A program made the translations under genes and the position numbers. Source: Epiperipatus broadwayi (lineage: Eukaryota; Onychophora; Udeonychophora; Euonychophora; Peripatidae). From it: 64,000 nt of DNA. The stretch covers positions 494,001 through 558,000 of the forward strand of contig JAQFVV010000112.1 of NCBI GenBank assembly GCA_028023455.1, read 5' to 3'. The stretch's first letter is position 1, and the number at the start of each line of letters is the position of its first letter. This document shows positions 45,703 through 58,504 of the stretch, in pieces. The notes beneath the pieces were generated by a model. That model made no database searches. It saw only the letters and a program-made list of their open reading frames with translations, and was not told the origin of the DNA.

Positions 45703-46270
45703 TATATATGCTGTTGAAGGTGGTATTTAATATTTGTCTTGGTTTTTCCAATATATATTGCACTACAATTTATCTGTGAGCATCTAATAGAATACACAAC
45801 ACTGCTTATTAATCTATTAAGATTAGGCATAGTCCTCCATGTCAACTGGAAATCTCAACTTAAAACTCTTATTATATTTTTATTAATATTGGGAATAAAA
45901 GCAAATGACATCCATGGTTTATTATTCACATTTATATTCTCATTATTATAATGTTGTTTATATACAATAGATAATAGCCTATGTTTATTATAATCAACTT
46001 GTATCAAATCTTGCATATAACAATTTATATTATCTTTCTTAAACTTTTCATTTGAACACAGTCATTGATTATGTGTTAAAAAAGCTCTCAAACCAAATAA
46101 TTTGTATATTAAAGGAACATTATATTTTGGATAAATATAACCTCTATTATCTATATGCTTTACAACCATTTTATATACCAATCCATCATCCACACATGAT
46201 ATGGGCAACTGGATATTATAAAACAAATTTTTGATAGTTTGCATATGGTTTAGTTTGGACAATAGAGAGA
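45703..46270 (-). pseudogene. Penelope-like element fragment (left arm)
   Basis: Antisense C-terminal part of a Penelope-like protein. At 45739-45845 it encodes WRTMPNLNRLI and SAIYIGKTKTNIKYHLQQH, a GIY-YIG endonuclease remnant. At 46062-46262 it encodes the region after the RT with KHIDNRGYIYPKYNVP and FGLRAFL, matching the RGYINCKSKVP...SFRSFL part of the element at 61570-62184. Frames are broken. It forms one arm of a palindrome with 46290-46858. Confidence 0.75.
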
Positions 46271-46289
46271 GAGAACAATTCTGGTATTA

Positions 46290-46858
46290 AATATCTGGAT
46301 TTGCAAATATCATGTGGATGATAGATTGGTATATAAAATGGTTATAAAGCATATAGATAATAGAGGTTATATTCATCCAAAATCTAATGATCCTTTAATA
46401 AATAAATTAGTTGGTTTTAGAGCTTTTTTAACATGTAATCAATGACTGTGTTCAAGTGAAATGTCTAAGAAAGATAATATAAATTGTTATATGCAGATAT
46501 GATACAAGTTGGTTGTACTAAACATAGGCTATTATTTATTATATTGAAACATTATAAACAATGTTATAATAGTGAGAATATAAATGTGAATAATAAACCA
46601 TAAATGTCATTAGCTTTTATTCCCAATATTAATAAAAATATAATAAGAGTTTTAAGTCAGGATTTCCGGTTGGCATGGAGGACTCTGCCTAATCTTAATA
46701 GATTAATAAATAATTCTAAGGGAGTAATAAGTAAAGAGGATAAAAGCAGTGCTGTGTATTTTATTACATTCCCACAGATAAATTGTAGTGCAATATATAG
46801 TGGGGAATCCAAGACAAATATTAAATATCACCTTCAACAGCATGCATATATATTGTAA
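46290..46858 (+). pseudogene. Penelope-like element fragment (right arm)
   Basis: Inverted repeat partner of the preceding fragment, covering the same segment of the protein (RTLPNLNRLINN and SAIYSGESKTNIKYHLQQH, the YIG motif changed to YSG). It ends CAACAGCATGCATATATATTG just as the left arm begins AATATATATGCTGTTG. The two arms have diverged, so the palindrome is not recent. Confidence 0.75.
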
Positions 46859-49800
46859 CCCGAACCCTATGTAATATATATATATTATAATATATATATA
46901 TATATATTCTAACATGCCAATTGTGTATTCACTTCTGGGCAATATAGTATTAAATAAAATGGGTTAGCTCAGTTAACAATTACATTCGGATAAATGCAAA
47001 TAATTGATAAATAAAATATCCTGCATTATATTAAAACATTCTACTAGCAAAATAATGAAAAGGTTCAGTTTATAAAATAAATAAATATTTATTATATCAT
47101 GAGACTTGGAAGTGAGATACAGATGACAAGAAAGATTACATTGAGACAATATCCCGCAGGATACTACCTCAATGGCATAAGAACACTATCCCCCCTATTA
47201 CTATCTCAAATAAATAAACTTATAGTATTCTTACGACTTTAATAAATCCTACTCATTAAGATTAAACTAATAATTCAATCTTAATCTTTTATTTATGATA
47301 ATTTAGCTCAATAAAATCTCAGGTTCATAAAACTATTCTAAATTAATTAAAATCACTGTAGTAAAACATGATAAGGGATTTTTATGTCATACTCTACTAT
47401 GCTTAACTAATAATAATAATCATAAATAATAATATTTTTCATTGGATGGACTAACTTTTATGTATCTTTTCTTCACTATAATTTTATTGCCATAATAATA
47501 ATAAGAAAATACTATAATATAATCTTTTATCTTTATATAATAACGTAATAAGTATGTGGTAGCATTTTATAATCTGAAAAATATATGTGTGGCAACAGAT
47601 AGCATATAATTCGATGTACTATTATGATAACTAATTTATGACCATAAGATAATGTAAAAATGTGATTTCTTAAATAAATTAATTCCAAGAAAATATTCAA
47701 ATTTTTAAAATAATACTTTATTTCTTTCTGTGCAAAAATATTATGTTTGATTCTATTGTTCTAGGTGTATCATGCATTTTGATGGAAAAGAAAAAACATT
47801 CTGAACACACAAATTTTGAAAAACAAATTCAACAAAGTTTTATTATAACAATAAAATAAAATAAATTTATTTACAATATTTACACTGGATATCCTAAATT
47901 TGCACCCTTATACATTTCCTATCAATTATAGTTTTTAAAACAATAGAGAATCTATTTAAGTCTTCACTCTGACTTAAAAATAATAATAATAAAACAATAC
48001 AATTTTATTTATCATTGTATGATCAATTTTATGATGAAATTATATTTCTTTATACTTATTTTAACATATCATATCCTTAAATATTATTTCACTATGCTTC
48101 CTTTTAAAACATCCATTGAAACATAGTACGGAAAACACAAAATATAATAATGTCGAGTATGGATCTTTTACAAAAACAATTTTTGTTTTCCAATGTTGAA
48201 AAATACTATATAAAATACCTACTGTTAATTTATTACTAGACTATGTGGACATCGTTGTTCACTATATTATGATTATTAAACACAATATATCCTATTTAAC
48301 ATTACTCTAGTACTGAATAGCTGTAATCACTGATGTATTCCTTATTATTTAAATAAATACAAAATCGTACTTATGCTTATTTTATATCACTTTGTTTTAT
48401 AATATTATATCTTAAAAATATGCAATACTCATAAAAAAAATGAAATAACATTTAAAAGTTATTTAATATTTCAAATAGCAACTTTGCTTTATTTATTTTA
48501 TTCCTGAAATTTATTTTTATTTCCAAAATAAATTTAGACCATTTTATGATTTTTTTTTCTTTTGGGTCCGTTGGATTTTCAATTCCAACTTGCACAAACT
48601 CTACTCCTTCTTACAAGTAAATGAACTTATCTTATTCAGACAATAGCATATCTTAAACTCTAAATCATTTATTATTTCTTTACAAAATATTCAATACTGT
48701 GCGATGAATAGATGTGTAGGCCTAGGGGAGAAAAACTAGAGTCTAACTCATAGTACATATTGAATAAAAATACCATGGCACAATGTATCTATAAAATATA
48801 GAGGCATGACCTATTCTGTCTAGTGGCCTCCACTACTATCAATGATGTCAAATCTATTCCTTGAGCTTTATTGAAACATCAATACTTAAGAAAATAGACA
48901 CTGCCCACAAATAAATATACAACTACAGGATATTGTTAACTGTACTGTATACTTAAAAAAATTATAAAAATATTATTCCTATTCCCCTTAATACATTCTA
49001 CCTTAATATCATCTCTTTGGTTTCATGTTCTCCATATTATTCCCAAGCCACTATCTTATCAATATTTCCTAATAGATTTATCAAATCTTACATCGACAAA
49101 TGACCAACTCGCATATTCAAAATAATAAACAAAATTCAATTGTAATTAGAACGATCTCAATAATCTATAAGAAAAGTCTGCTTTACTCTCCTATCTCATA
49201 TTCTTAAACACATACAAACTAGTCATACAAATACTTTGAATGTCCAATAATATTAAAGTTTTTAAAAGAATAATATAACTATTCATCATCATGTAGTGTT
49301 ATATTACTAATATGAAATTAAAGTATGTATATTCCCATAAATAAATCCTAATCTCATAATTTAAAAGTGTTGTACAAATGCGTTTACATATAATTTAACG
49401 TTCATACTTCCATACATTATAACTTATTGGCAATCTGCAAAAAAGAAAACAAAAATACATCATAAAATATCAATATTCACAATTATTACCTAAATGATAT
49501 CAGCTTGTAATCACTTATGAAAGTCTTCGTGTCCATCAATTAAATAAAACATTGCATATATGATACATCCATACTTCCACACTGAAAAAATGTTAACTTA
49601 TTTAAAATATCAAACTATTTTACTGTAAGATTATTATATCATTAGTACTAAAATTAATATTCATGTTCCTACTCTTCTAATTAAAAATAATATTACACTT
49701 TTAAAAAATTAATAAATAAAAATAAAGACTATAATTATGTATATCTTCAACTGACGAATATTCTTTATAAAGTTCAAATGTTTTTATTTTCTCGAGAATT

Positions 49801-52030
49801 TTTTTTTAAAAAAAAAATGTTCTCCTCAAGAGCAATTTTAAACTCCCCTGTTGCTAAGTTTCTCTTGGTTGACAATGAACAACTGAATTTTCCCAACTTG
49901 GCACATGCATTGTATGAACTTCCGGTGCAATGAACGATGTTTAATAATTAAATGATAAAATAAAGTACGACGTCTTAAAAATCTAGGAAAATTAAATAAA
50001 ATAATCATCGATCCATTCTGGAAAAGTTCATAGAATAATAGTTTATGGTATTTATTGTCCAGAACGATGATTATTAAAATAATAATAAAATCATAAGATT
50101 GAAAATAATATCTTGAAGCTTCTATTCTAGAATACCCTGTATCAGCTTGGTGATGCATCATGTCCCGGTAATTTAACTACAGGCAATCTGGGTAAAACTT
50201 TTGCGCAATATTTAAAATATTTCTGTCTCCTCACATATTTCATTTCTTTATAGGTTTACTTTTTAGAATAATTTTACTATCTATTATCCATTTATAGCTG
50301 TTTCATTATTGTTTTAAAATTATCAGCTTTAAATAATTTTTAGCAAAAATGCGTATAACCCTATATAACTTAGGTTTTATAACAAACGCTTTTCCAAAAT
50401 ACTTTCCATTAGTTTTTTACTTATAATAGTTTTTCTTAAAATATTTATAATGTTTTCCTTCAAAAAAGATAAAACATTTATCTTCATAGCATTATATTTC
50501 CATAAAATTATTATATAACTTATAATAATACTTGTCAGTCTTAAACACGACTATCTCGCTATTATATAAAAATGTGTGGTTCATTTTCAATCTGCAAGTA
50601 GCTTTTCTGCTAAGCTTACTGTACAATGTCCAAAATAATTCTATGCTTACAAGAATAGTTCTCTTGATCAATACTATTAATATTATATTCACAATTATTA
50701 TACTTATTTTTAAAATATCCTTAATTAAATACGTTTCATTTATTGGCATTTCCATATTTTTTACTGTGAAGTTATATTAAGTTTTGACAAATAATCCTGG
50801 TAAAAAGGAACTTTAAATTAACAATGCATATTTTTAATAAAGTTATTAAAATATACTTATTCTATGCTCTCTTTGCAAATACTTTTAAATAAATATCCTA
50901 TTAGTTTGCAAATAAATTATATGAGACCACTAAAATTGCTTAAAATAAAATTTTGAAAATTACTATTTCATCGATCACCAACAACACTGATCACCCCGAC
51001 ATCAATCATGCAAGAGTATTTATACCCTACAAAATACTTCATCCTATTGGTGGATTCTTACTTTTCATTTGATATACCGAATTTGCATATTGCTACAGTC
51101 TTATACAATTAAATTTTAAAAAGAAAATATGACGCATTATAATTTTAAAAAATTATTTAAAAATACTAATATTAAATCATTATTATACTCTACTAAAATT
51201 AATTAAACATTTTAAAATGACTTTAAAAACAATATTTAATAAATTTGTCCCACCTTTAATATTTAATTTATCTATTTTATTTTAAAACAAAATATTTAAC
51301 TTTTTATTAACTGTATTCGTCTTATAATACTATTTAAAATATTTTACAACGACTAATTTAATATTTGCTTTTATGATAGGTAAATGAATATATCCAATTC
51401 TATAATGCAATTCTTAAAATATTTTGAACTTTGTTAATACAATTATTAGCAAGCTTGTGTGCATTACTATATTATGCAGGTCACATGATTTTACAACCTA
51501 GACAGTTTGTATCCAATTTACTGTCTGAAAATTAATGATAAAATACAACACTTATTATATTGAATAAATAATACAATTATATAAAATTTGGAATAATAAT
51601 TTGGAAAATATACAATTAAATCTAACTTTTCCTACCATAAAACTTACTTTTAAAATATATGATATAAATTATAGTTATTAAATATAATTTATAATTTTAA
51701 ATATAGCATTTATTTAACTATAAGTTTAAACTATTAAAATTTAACTTTTTAACCATACTTTAAACATTTATAGCTGTGTTATTTATTATGGCCAGCTTTT
51801 CCAACCATATGTAATTAATATGTTTAGCTTTATTTAACTGTTTTAAGTTTATTCATTATAATTTTAGGCATTACATAATTTTATTTAGCTCTAAATTGTA
51901 CATTTAAACTATTATCAATACAATATAACTATTACCCAAAGAGAACACATTCCAAAATTTAAAATTTTTAGTAATTTACTGTGATGAGCTGATTCTGACC
52001 TATAGAAAAGGGTACAATATATATATATAT
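46859..52030. other. Intron sequence, few recognisable features
   Basis: About 5 kb of AT-rich DNA. There is a small hairpin at 49999-50078 (AATAATCATCG...CTGG against CCAG...CGATGATTATT) and a promoter-like cluster on the minus strand at 50985-51055. Open frames at 49838-50161 and 50492-50780 have no family motif. Confidence 0.5.
50985..51055 (-). promoter_or_regulatory. CCAAT-TATA promoter-like cluster
   Basis: On the minus strand CCACCAAT (51046-51053) is followed about 20 bases later by GGTATAAATA (51017-51026), with GC-rich sequence (CGGGGTGATC) where transcription would begin. The arrangement is that of a compact pol II promoter. No gene is seen downstream on that strand. Confidence 0.35.
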
Positions 52031-53764
52031 TATAACGGAAATGGTTACTCGTATGGTTGATTTATTTATTTGTGTATTCAATTATATTTATTTCGATTAT
52101 TTTATTTTATATTATATTTATTTATTATACTTTAATTCTTTTTCCGACTTTGATTCTTTATTATCTTATTTATTTCTTATTTGTTTACTAACAGTTTTGC
52201 TAACCGAAATATCCCGGCTTAGCCTCCAACTGTAATGGATTGTTTATTTATTTAACCACCGCCATTACAATACAAGCAGAGAGCTAATACAGATACAAAT
52301 TTAACTTCATATCTATACCCTTGACCGAACCCCAAGGCAATACGTACATATTATCTTGGCATTATTTTTCCCGGCCAAGAACTCTCGGCTGCTGAACAGA
52401 GCAAACTATTTCAAAGAAATTTAACGAATGTCCAGCGCTTGCTATTTATTTTTTAGAATTGGGAATTCGCACGAACAAGCAGCACATGAATACCTTAAAC
52501 AAATCAGCATGCCCCTTTAATCACTAATTACAGTTTCCCCCCTGTCGTAGCTTGGTGATAGGAGAATAAAGCAAGGATACGAAATTTAATGATAAATATG
52601 TTTAATAATAATACTCACACTTTATATAAAAAAATACATTATAATAATAATAATAAAAAAACACACACTTATAAAATACATGGCTATAATAAAACATATG
52701 AAAACAGATCAAATATTAAAGTTCTTAAAGTCCTGTTGATAGAGTTCTATTTTATCAAATTATTAATTGTGTATTTAGTTATGAGTAGTAAACAGATTAA
52801 AATGCATGCATGCTTTTACCTAGGCTTTGTTGTAATTGTCCCATGGGTATTTCTTCCGAGCGCTCTTGATTAACTTCCTCAGTTTGTGGGGTTATTTCTC
52901 GTTCCAGTTTTGCTTGTTGATTCTTTAGGTTGAGTTTCAGTTGACAGCTACAGAAGCGGCGGTCCCTCTAGCAGGTCAGGCAAAGATCTTACATTGTGAG
53001 TCAGTGATGAGATGGCTTGAATCTGAACCCACGTCCCTTTAACACCACTAGCCACGCACTTCTTTCATTTTCTTTGAGCTGTTGCTTCTTCAAAGTCTCT
53101 ACTAGCAATGCCAGATAAAAATTGTAATTTTCTTAATCTCTTTCTTTTGTTCATTGTTTTTAAAATTTTTAATTAAGACTTAGATTTCCAACCAATTCTT
53201 ATCATTATGTTTCTTTATTTAATTAGTGGCTGGAATGTAAGTCCCAATTAATTTAACAGATCAGGCAAAGATCTTCCGTTGTTAACATTTTCTTTGTCCG
53301 TGGAATTTAATTTGTCCAACAGACTTTCACACCTACGGCCATATTGTTTTTCTTTTTATATATCACATATTACATTTTATTTAAAGTTTACAATTCATTT
53401 TTTTTTTCACATTTGTGTTTTACATTTTATTTTAATTTGTTATTATATAGTTTTTAATGAGAGAGAAGAAATGCATTTCTTTATGCATCCCCTTCCCCTC
53501 TCCCACAATAAACAAAAATAACTTTCTAGCATTTGACTTACAAGAGAGAAAGAGACGCATTTCTTTATGCACCCCCTCCCCTTCTCTTACTATTACAAAT
53601 CCACAGTAAATTTTGACATTAGAATTTCAATTTTTTCTTTTCCTTCCTTTTTTTTAAAAATTTAATAGCTAATTTATTTCACCTTTATTACTTCTTGTTA
53701 GCGAATTTATCTAATGTTATTAATAAATATATATGTGTGTCGATGACTTTACGTGGTCGTCACA
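52031..53764 (-). repeat. 3' LTR of the gag-only element
   Basis: In element orientation it starts TGTGACGACCACGTAAAGTC and ends AACCATTTCCGTTATA. It differs from the other LTR by few substitutions and small indels, which indicates a fairly recent insertion. It contains a tRNA-derived SINE-like segment. Confidence 0.92.
52925..53065 (-). mobile_element. tRNA-derived SINE-like segment inside the LTR
   Basis: Minus strand reads GCGTGGCTAGTGGTGTTAAA (A box TGGCTAGTGG), then GACGTGGGTTCAGATTC (B box). The rest is a GC-richer body with GACCGCCGCTTCTGTAGCTG. A pol III promoter thus lies inside a pol II LTR. The other LTR carries the same segment, so it was there before the element transposed. Confidence 0.65.
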
Positions 53765-54825
53765 TTACACTCCGCCCGTTTTTGAGAATTAAAATCGGGT
53801 CGAATCTTAGTCTGAGATGAGAGCTTATTTTAATTCTTTGCTTTCAACCCTTACTTCTGCTTTTATTACAGACTTTTCCACTCTATCATGATGAGTGATG
53901 AAGATGATGAGGATGACTGCAGAGAGACAGCTAGGTAAAACTACACAATTCTTTCCGATCGATTTTGGCTGATCAACCAATTTAATCTCTATGCATACGA
54001 GACCATGGCATAACTTAACTCTATCAAAAACATAAAAGGTTTAAAGCGTGTGAACAGCAGGATATTTCTACTGCCTGTTCATCTTGCGCAAACAACAAAT
54101 TCTTATTCTTTATTTATTTTATTCGAGGCACTAATTCTTATTTCTTCATTTATTTATTTTGAGACACTAATTCTTATTATATTGAGACACTAATTCTTAT
54201 TATACAATGAGTCCAGGATTCTTACTGGTGCTTCATTTAAAAGTTTAACCACCGAGAGCCATGAGAATCTAAAGTGCGAAGAGACGGCTGAATCAAGCTC
54301 AAAATATGACCCAAACATAATGCATACACACACACATATATGCCTCAATCTGCAACCTCATACACCTACTAGTGATATCTGTCATTTACGCATTATCACT
54401 ATTATTCATTTATTTATTTTTATTAATTATTAACTGGCTCTTTAATGAGTCTAAACGATTCTTATTTTTATTTTTACTTTTATTTATTTGTTAATTATAT
54501 CTGCATTTATAATTGACAGATTGTTATACGAATAAATTATTTCAGATTTCTTTTCCCTTTTTTTTTTTCTATTACTTTTATTTGCATTTGTCTTGCTGTG
54601 CTTGACTGCACATAAACACGCATTAAGTCTATCATTGATTTCACTCCGTGAACACTACCCTTTTTTTTGTTGTTGTTGTTTATTATAGTGACTTTAATTA
54701 TTTGTCGTGAGACGATTTGCCCCACCTGTCATACGTTTAAAAAAAAAACAATTTTATTTTTCATGATTCCAAGACGTTATCCATTTCATCGAACCGACAT
54801 ATCCGTCCGTTTATTTCCTTTAGGC
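53765..54825. other. Internal region of the LTR element without ORF
   Basis: About 1 kb between the gag-like ORF end and the 3' LTR, where pol would be expected. It holds repeated CACTAATTCTTATT strings near 54130-54200 and no motif of RT, RNase H or integrase. It looks like a remnant or structural RNA part. Confidence 0.6.
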
Positions 54826-55761
54826 TTAGTTTTTGTCTGGAGGTTTCTTATGCTTTTTACCATACATATTTCCACTTTTGCTTGGAACTGGAGCAATGTT
54901 CCGATGTCCACTAGAGTCGGCTTGCTCATCTGGGTAATTTATATTTGAACCTCTTCCGATCTGTTCGGACAATTTAGCGCTTTCTGATCTATCAGGAAAT
55001 GCCTGGTTTCCTTCCCAATAATCGTGGTGAGGATTGAATTGCATCTTTCCTATGTGTGGATCGTTGGGCTGGGGTTTAAATCCCCGATCCTCCGCCTTGT
55101 AATTAGGCCTAGTGCTGTCAAACGCATTTAGCGACTCAGTAACCTGTCCGACAGTCTTTCCTTCTGGGCCTATAAGCACTTGCTCCGCACTGTTACTTTC
55201 GCTATTTATTTGCAAGCACTTGCTCGCGCTTTCTTGCTCTTTACTGTTAGCTCTTATCATCTCTGTTATATTTTCTATTTTATTTTCACCCCTTTCTACC
55301 CTCACTTCTATCCTCTCAACTGTGTTCGCTAACTGAGTTACCTCTAGTTGTATGTTTTCTATAGCCTTTCCGTTTTCATTTTTTATTACTTCAATTTTCT
55401 CCCCTTGCTCTAATTTAACTTGCTCTATTTTCTCCAGTAGTTCCTCCTGGTGATTCAACCTTTCATTTGCAACCTTCATTTGGTATGAGGTTTGTTCACA
55501 TTTTTCATTCACTTCTTCAATTTTTTGGCTAAAATTCTTACTTAGTTGTTCATCCAACTCTTCTATCTTCCTATTTCTTTCATTTCTTTCCCTCATTTCC
55601 ATAATCAACTGTTGCTGGCCTTCCATTATTTTTGTAAGCATATCCATTATAATGCAGCTTTCTATTTTATTTTTATTATCAGTCTTCGTCTCCATTCTTT
55701 TGCTAATTTCTATTTCGCCCACTAGAGCATCCATTTTTGTTTTTGATATCGTGTGCATCAA
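54826..55761 (-). CDS. gag-like coiled-coil protein
   Basis: An intact 311-residue ORF. Residues about 45-175 are Glu/Lys/Gln-rich with heptad-like spacing (EELDEQLSKNFSQKIEEVNE, ELLEKIEQVKLEQGEKIEV, TVERIEVRVERGENKIENI), a long coiled coil. The second half is polar with HHDYWEGNQAFPDRSES and a basic end MYGKKHKKPPDK. There is no zinc knuckle. The position just after the 5' LTR and the leader suggests an N-terminal Gag or ORF1-like structural protein; homology is not recognised. The start at 55761 is preceded by a second in-frame Met one codon on. Confidence 0.7.
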   Translation of the reverse strand: MMHTISKTKMDALVGEIEISKRMETKTDNKNKIESCIIMDMLTKIMEGQQQLIMEMRERNERNRKIEELDEQLSKNFSQKIEEVNEKCEQTSYQMKVANERLNHQEELLEKIEQVKLEQGEKIEVIKNENGKAIENIQLEVTQLANTVERIEVRVERGENKIENITEMIRANSKEQESASKCLQINSESNSAEQVLIGPEGKTVGQVTESLNAFDSTRPNYKAEDRGFKPQPNDPHIGKMQFNPHHDYWEGNQAFPDRSESAKLSEQIGRGSNINYPDEQADSSGHRNIAPVPSKSGNMYGKKHKKPPDKN

Positions 55762-56134
55762 ATTTATTTAACACACACACACACTAATCATTTATATTTT
55801 ATTCTACGACTTTATTATTCTAACCCTATCCATATAGGATTATCTTACTTTACTAACTTTATATTTCACTGACACTAGGTATGTTTGTTCGACTCTCCCT
55901 GTCTCACTCACTAATCATCACTCACCCACACCTGCCTTCAAGACCCCTCCGCAACTGTCTCCAATTTACAACCTAACTTCCCAAATTATATCACGTTCTC
56001 TTTCTCTCCTTTTACCCTCTAATATTTATTTTATTTCTTGCTTTTGTCTACCACCAAGCTATTTTTTGATTTGTTTATTAATTATTGCATAAACTATTAA
56101 TTTTGTTATACTCGAATTCAAATGGGCTGAACTT

Positions 56135-56171
56135 GTAAACGTGACAATATATCCTGGAACTGTCCCCCAAT
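56135..56171 (-). other. Candidate primer-binding site
   Basis: In element orientation TTGGGGGACAGTTCCAGGAT follows the 5' LTR directly. It begins TGGGGG like the tRNA-Pro type sites of several retroelements, though the rest differs, so the primer is only a suggestion. Confidence 0.5.
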
Positions 56172-57902
56172 TATAACGGAAATGGTTATTTGGATTGTTT
56201 GATTTGATTTATTTATACTTTCAATTATATTTTATACTTATTTTATTTTATATTATGCATATTTATTATACTTTAATTCTTTTTCCAACTTTGATTTTTT
56301 ATTATCTTATTTATTTCTTATTTGTTTACTAACAGTTTTGCTAACCGAAATATCCCGGCTTAGCCTCCAACTGTAATGGATTGTTTATTTATTTAACCAC
56401 CGCCGTTACAATACAAGCAGAGAGCTAATACAGATACAAATTTAACTTCATATCTATACCCTTGACCGAACCCCAAGGCAATACGTACATATTATCTTGG
56501 CGTTATTTTTCCCGGCCAAGAACTCTCGGCTGCTGAACAGAGCAAACTATTTCAAAGAAATTTAACGAATGTCCAGCGCTTGCTATTTATTTTTTAGAAT
56601 TGGGAATTCGCATGAACAAGCAGCACATGAATACCTTAAACAAATCAGCATGCCCCTTTAATCACTAATTACAGTTTCCCCCCTGTCGTAGCTTGGTGAT
56701 AGGAGAATAAAGCAAGGATATGAAATTTAATGATAAATATGTTTAATAATAATACTCACACTTTATATAAAAAAATACATTATAATAATAATAATAAAAA
56801 ACACACACTTATAAAATACATGGCTATAATAAAACATATGAAAACAGATCAAATATTAAAGTTCTTAAAGTCCTGTTGATAGAGTTCTATTTTATCAAAT
56901 TATTAATTGTGTATTTAGTTATGAGTAGTAAACAGATTAAAATGCATGCATGCTTTTACCTAGGCTTTGTTGTAATTGTCCCATGGGTATTTCTTCCGAG
57001 CGCTCTTGATTAACTTCCTCAGTTTGTGGGGTTATTTCTCGTTCCAGTTTTGCTTGTTGATTCTTTAGGTTGAGTTTCAGTTGACAGCTACAGAAGCGGC
57101 GGTCCCTCTAGCAGGTCAGGCAAAGATCTTACATTGTGAGTCAGTGATGAGATGGCTTGAATCCGAACCCACGTCCCTTTAACGCCACTAGCCACGCACT
57201 TCTTTCATTTTCTTTGAGCTGTTGCTTCTTCAAAGTCTCTACTAGCAATGCCAGATAAAAATTGTAATTTTCTTAATCTCTTTCTTTTGTTCATTGTTTT
57301 TAAAATTTTTAATTAAGACTTAGATTTCCAACCAATTCTTATCATTATGTTTCTTTATTTAATTAGTGGCTGGAATGTAAGTCCCAATTAATTTAACAGA
57401 TCAGGCAAAGATCTTCCGTTGTTAACATTTTCTTTGTCCATGGAATTTAATTTGTCCAACAGACTTTCACACCTATGGCCATATTGTTTTTCTTTTTATA
57501 TATCACATATTACATTTTATTTAAAGTTTACAATTCTTTTTTTTTTCACATTTGTGTTTTACATTTTATTTTAATTTGTTATTATATAGTTTTTAATGAG
57601 AGAGAAGAAACGCATTTCTTTATGCATCCCCTTCCCCTCTCCCACAATAAACAAAAATAACTTTCTAGCATTTGACTTACAAGAGAGAAAGAGATGCATT
57701 TCTTTATGCACCCCCTCCCCTTCTCTTACTATTACAAATCCACAGTAAATTTTGACATTAGAATTTCAATTTTTTCTTTTCCTTCCTTTTTTTAAAAATT
57801 TAATAGCTAATTTATTTCACCTTTATTACTTCTTGTTAGCGAATTTATCTAATGTTATTAATAAATATATATGTGTGTCGATGACTTTACGTGGTCGTCA
57901 CA
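56172..57902 (-). repeat. 5' LTR of the gag-only element
   Basis: Match to 52031-53764 over its whole length with scattered differences (for example ATGCATATTTATTATAC against ATTATATTTATTTATTATAC near one end). Its outer edge joins (AT)n at 57903. Confidence 0.92.
57065..57205 (-). mobile_element. tRNA-derived SINE-like segment inside the LTR
   Basis: Same segment as 52925-53065, with TGGCTAGTGGCGT and GGTTCGGATTC as A- and B-box-like strings. This copy is closer to the consensus boxes. Confidence 0.65.
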
Positions 57903-58504
57903 ATATATATATATATATTATAATTGAAATAATTACATTTAACAGTTTACAAACTATTACAAACAATCCTTAAATCTGCAGAAGTACTTTCGGTTAATTT
58001 CTTAAACCTGCCTCAACTGCCATTAAATTAAAAAAAAAAAGCAGAAGCAAACATCATCAATTCAAATCCCATGAATCTCATATAAATGCATTTTATTCCT
58101 GTTTATAAAAATTGCCTCTTTAATTTTTCTTTTACTATGGTTTCTCTCTTCATGAAGAATTTTCAAAATCAAATTTAAATTTATATTTACATGTTTTTTC
58201 ATGATTAAAGAAAACTGAAGGAGACATTAAATCACCATTATTTTTACTTTTTACATGCTTATACATGCAGAAAGGAGTTTGCTATTAACTGAAAGGAGAC
58301 CCTTTGATTTCTTTTGGAACCGACCAGGGCAAATTTTTAATGTCCACTCCATACATTCTTGTCGTTGCAGCTGTTATTACTATGTGATTATTCATATAGT
58401 ATACGAACATGGATGGGCTGCTCACCAACACACATTAGCCAGCATGGTGAGTTTATTGGCTTTTTACCTCTGAGTTTAAGAATATTTTTTCAATATATAC
58501 AATC

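Larger units (their letters stand above)
52031..57902 (-). mobile_element. Non-autonomous LTR retrotransposon (gag only)
   Basis: Two nearly identical LTRs (1734 and 1731 bp) flank 2.4 kb of internal DNA. The only long ORF is gag-like and antisense, so the element runs right to left. A primer-site-like sequence follows the 5' LTR and a purine tract AAAAACGGGCGGAG precedes the 3' LTR. Both outer edges lie in (AT)n runs, so the target duplication cannot be sized. No protease, RT or integrase is present: a TR-GAG or LARD-like element depending on a partner. Confidence 0.88.

Noticed and set aside
49838-50161. 107-codon minus-strand frame
   Set aside because: I/F/Y/R-rich composition expected of AT-rich DNA, overlaps a small hairpin; no family motif.
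52589-52873. 94-codon plus-strand frame in the LTR
   Set aside because: Lies in the LTR on the strand opposite to the element, begins with low-complexity N/K/H codons and is repeated only because the LTR is.
53010-53065. Functional tRNA gene
   Set aside because: A- and B-box-like strings are present but no cloverleaf with acceptor and anticodon stems could be folded; a SINE head fits better.
58375-58446. Possible short exon between TTGCAG and GTGAGT
   Set aside because: The region is the 5' UTR of the RTE LINE, since the antisense copy at 21235-21385 contains the same sequence.
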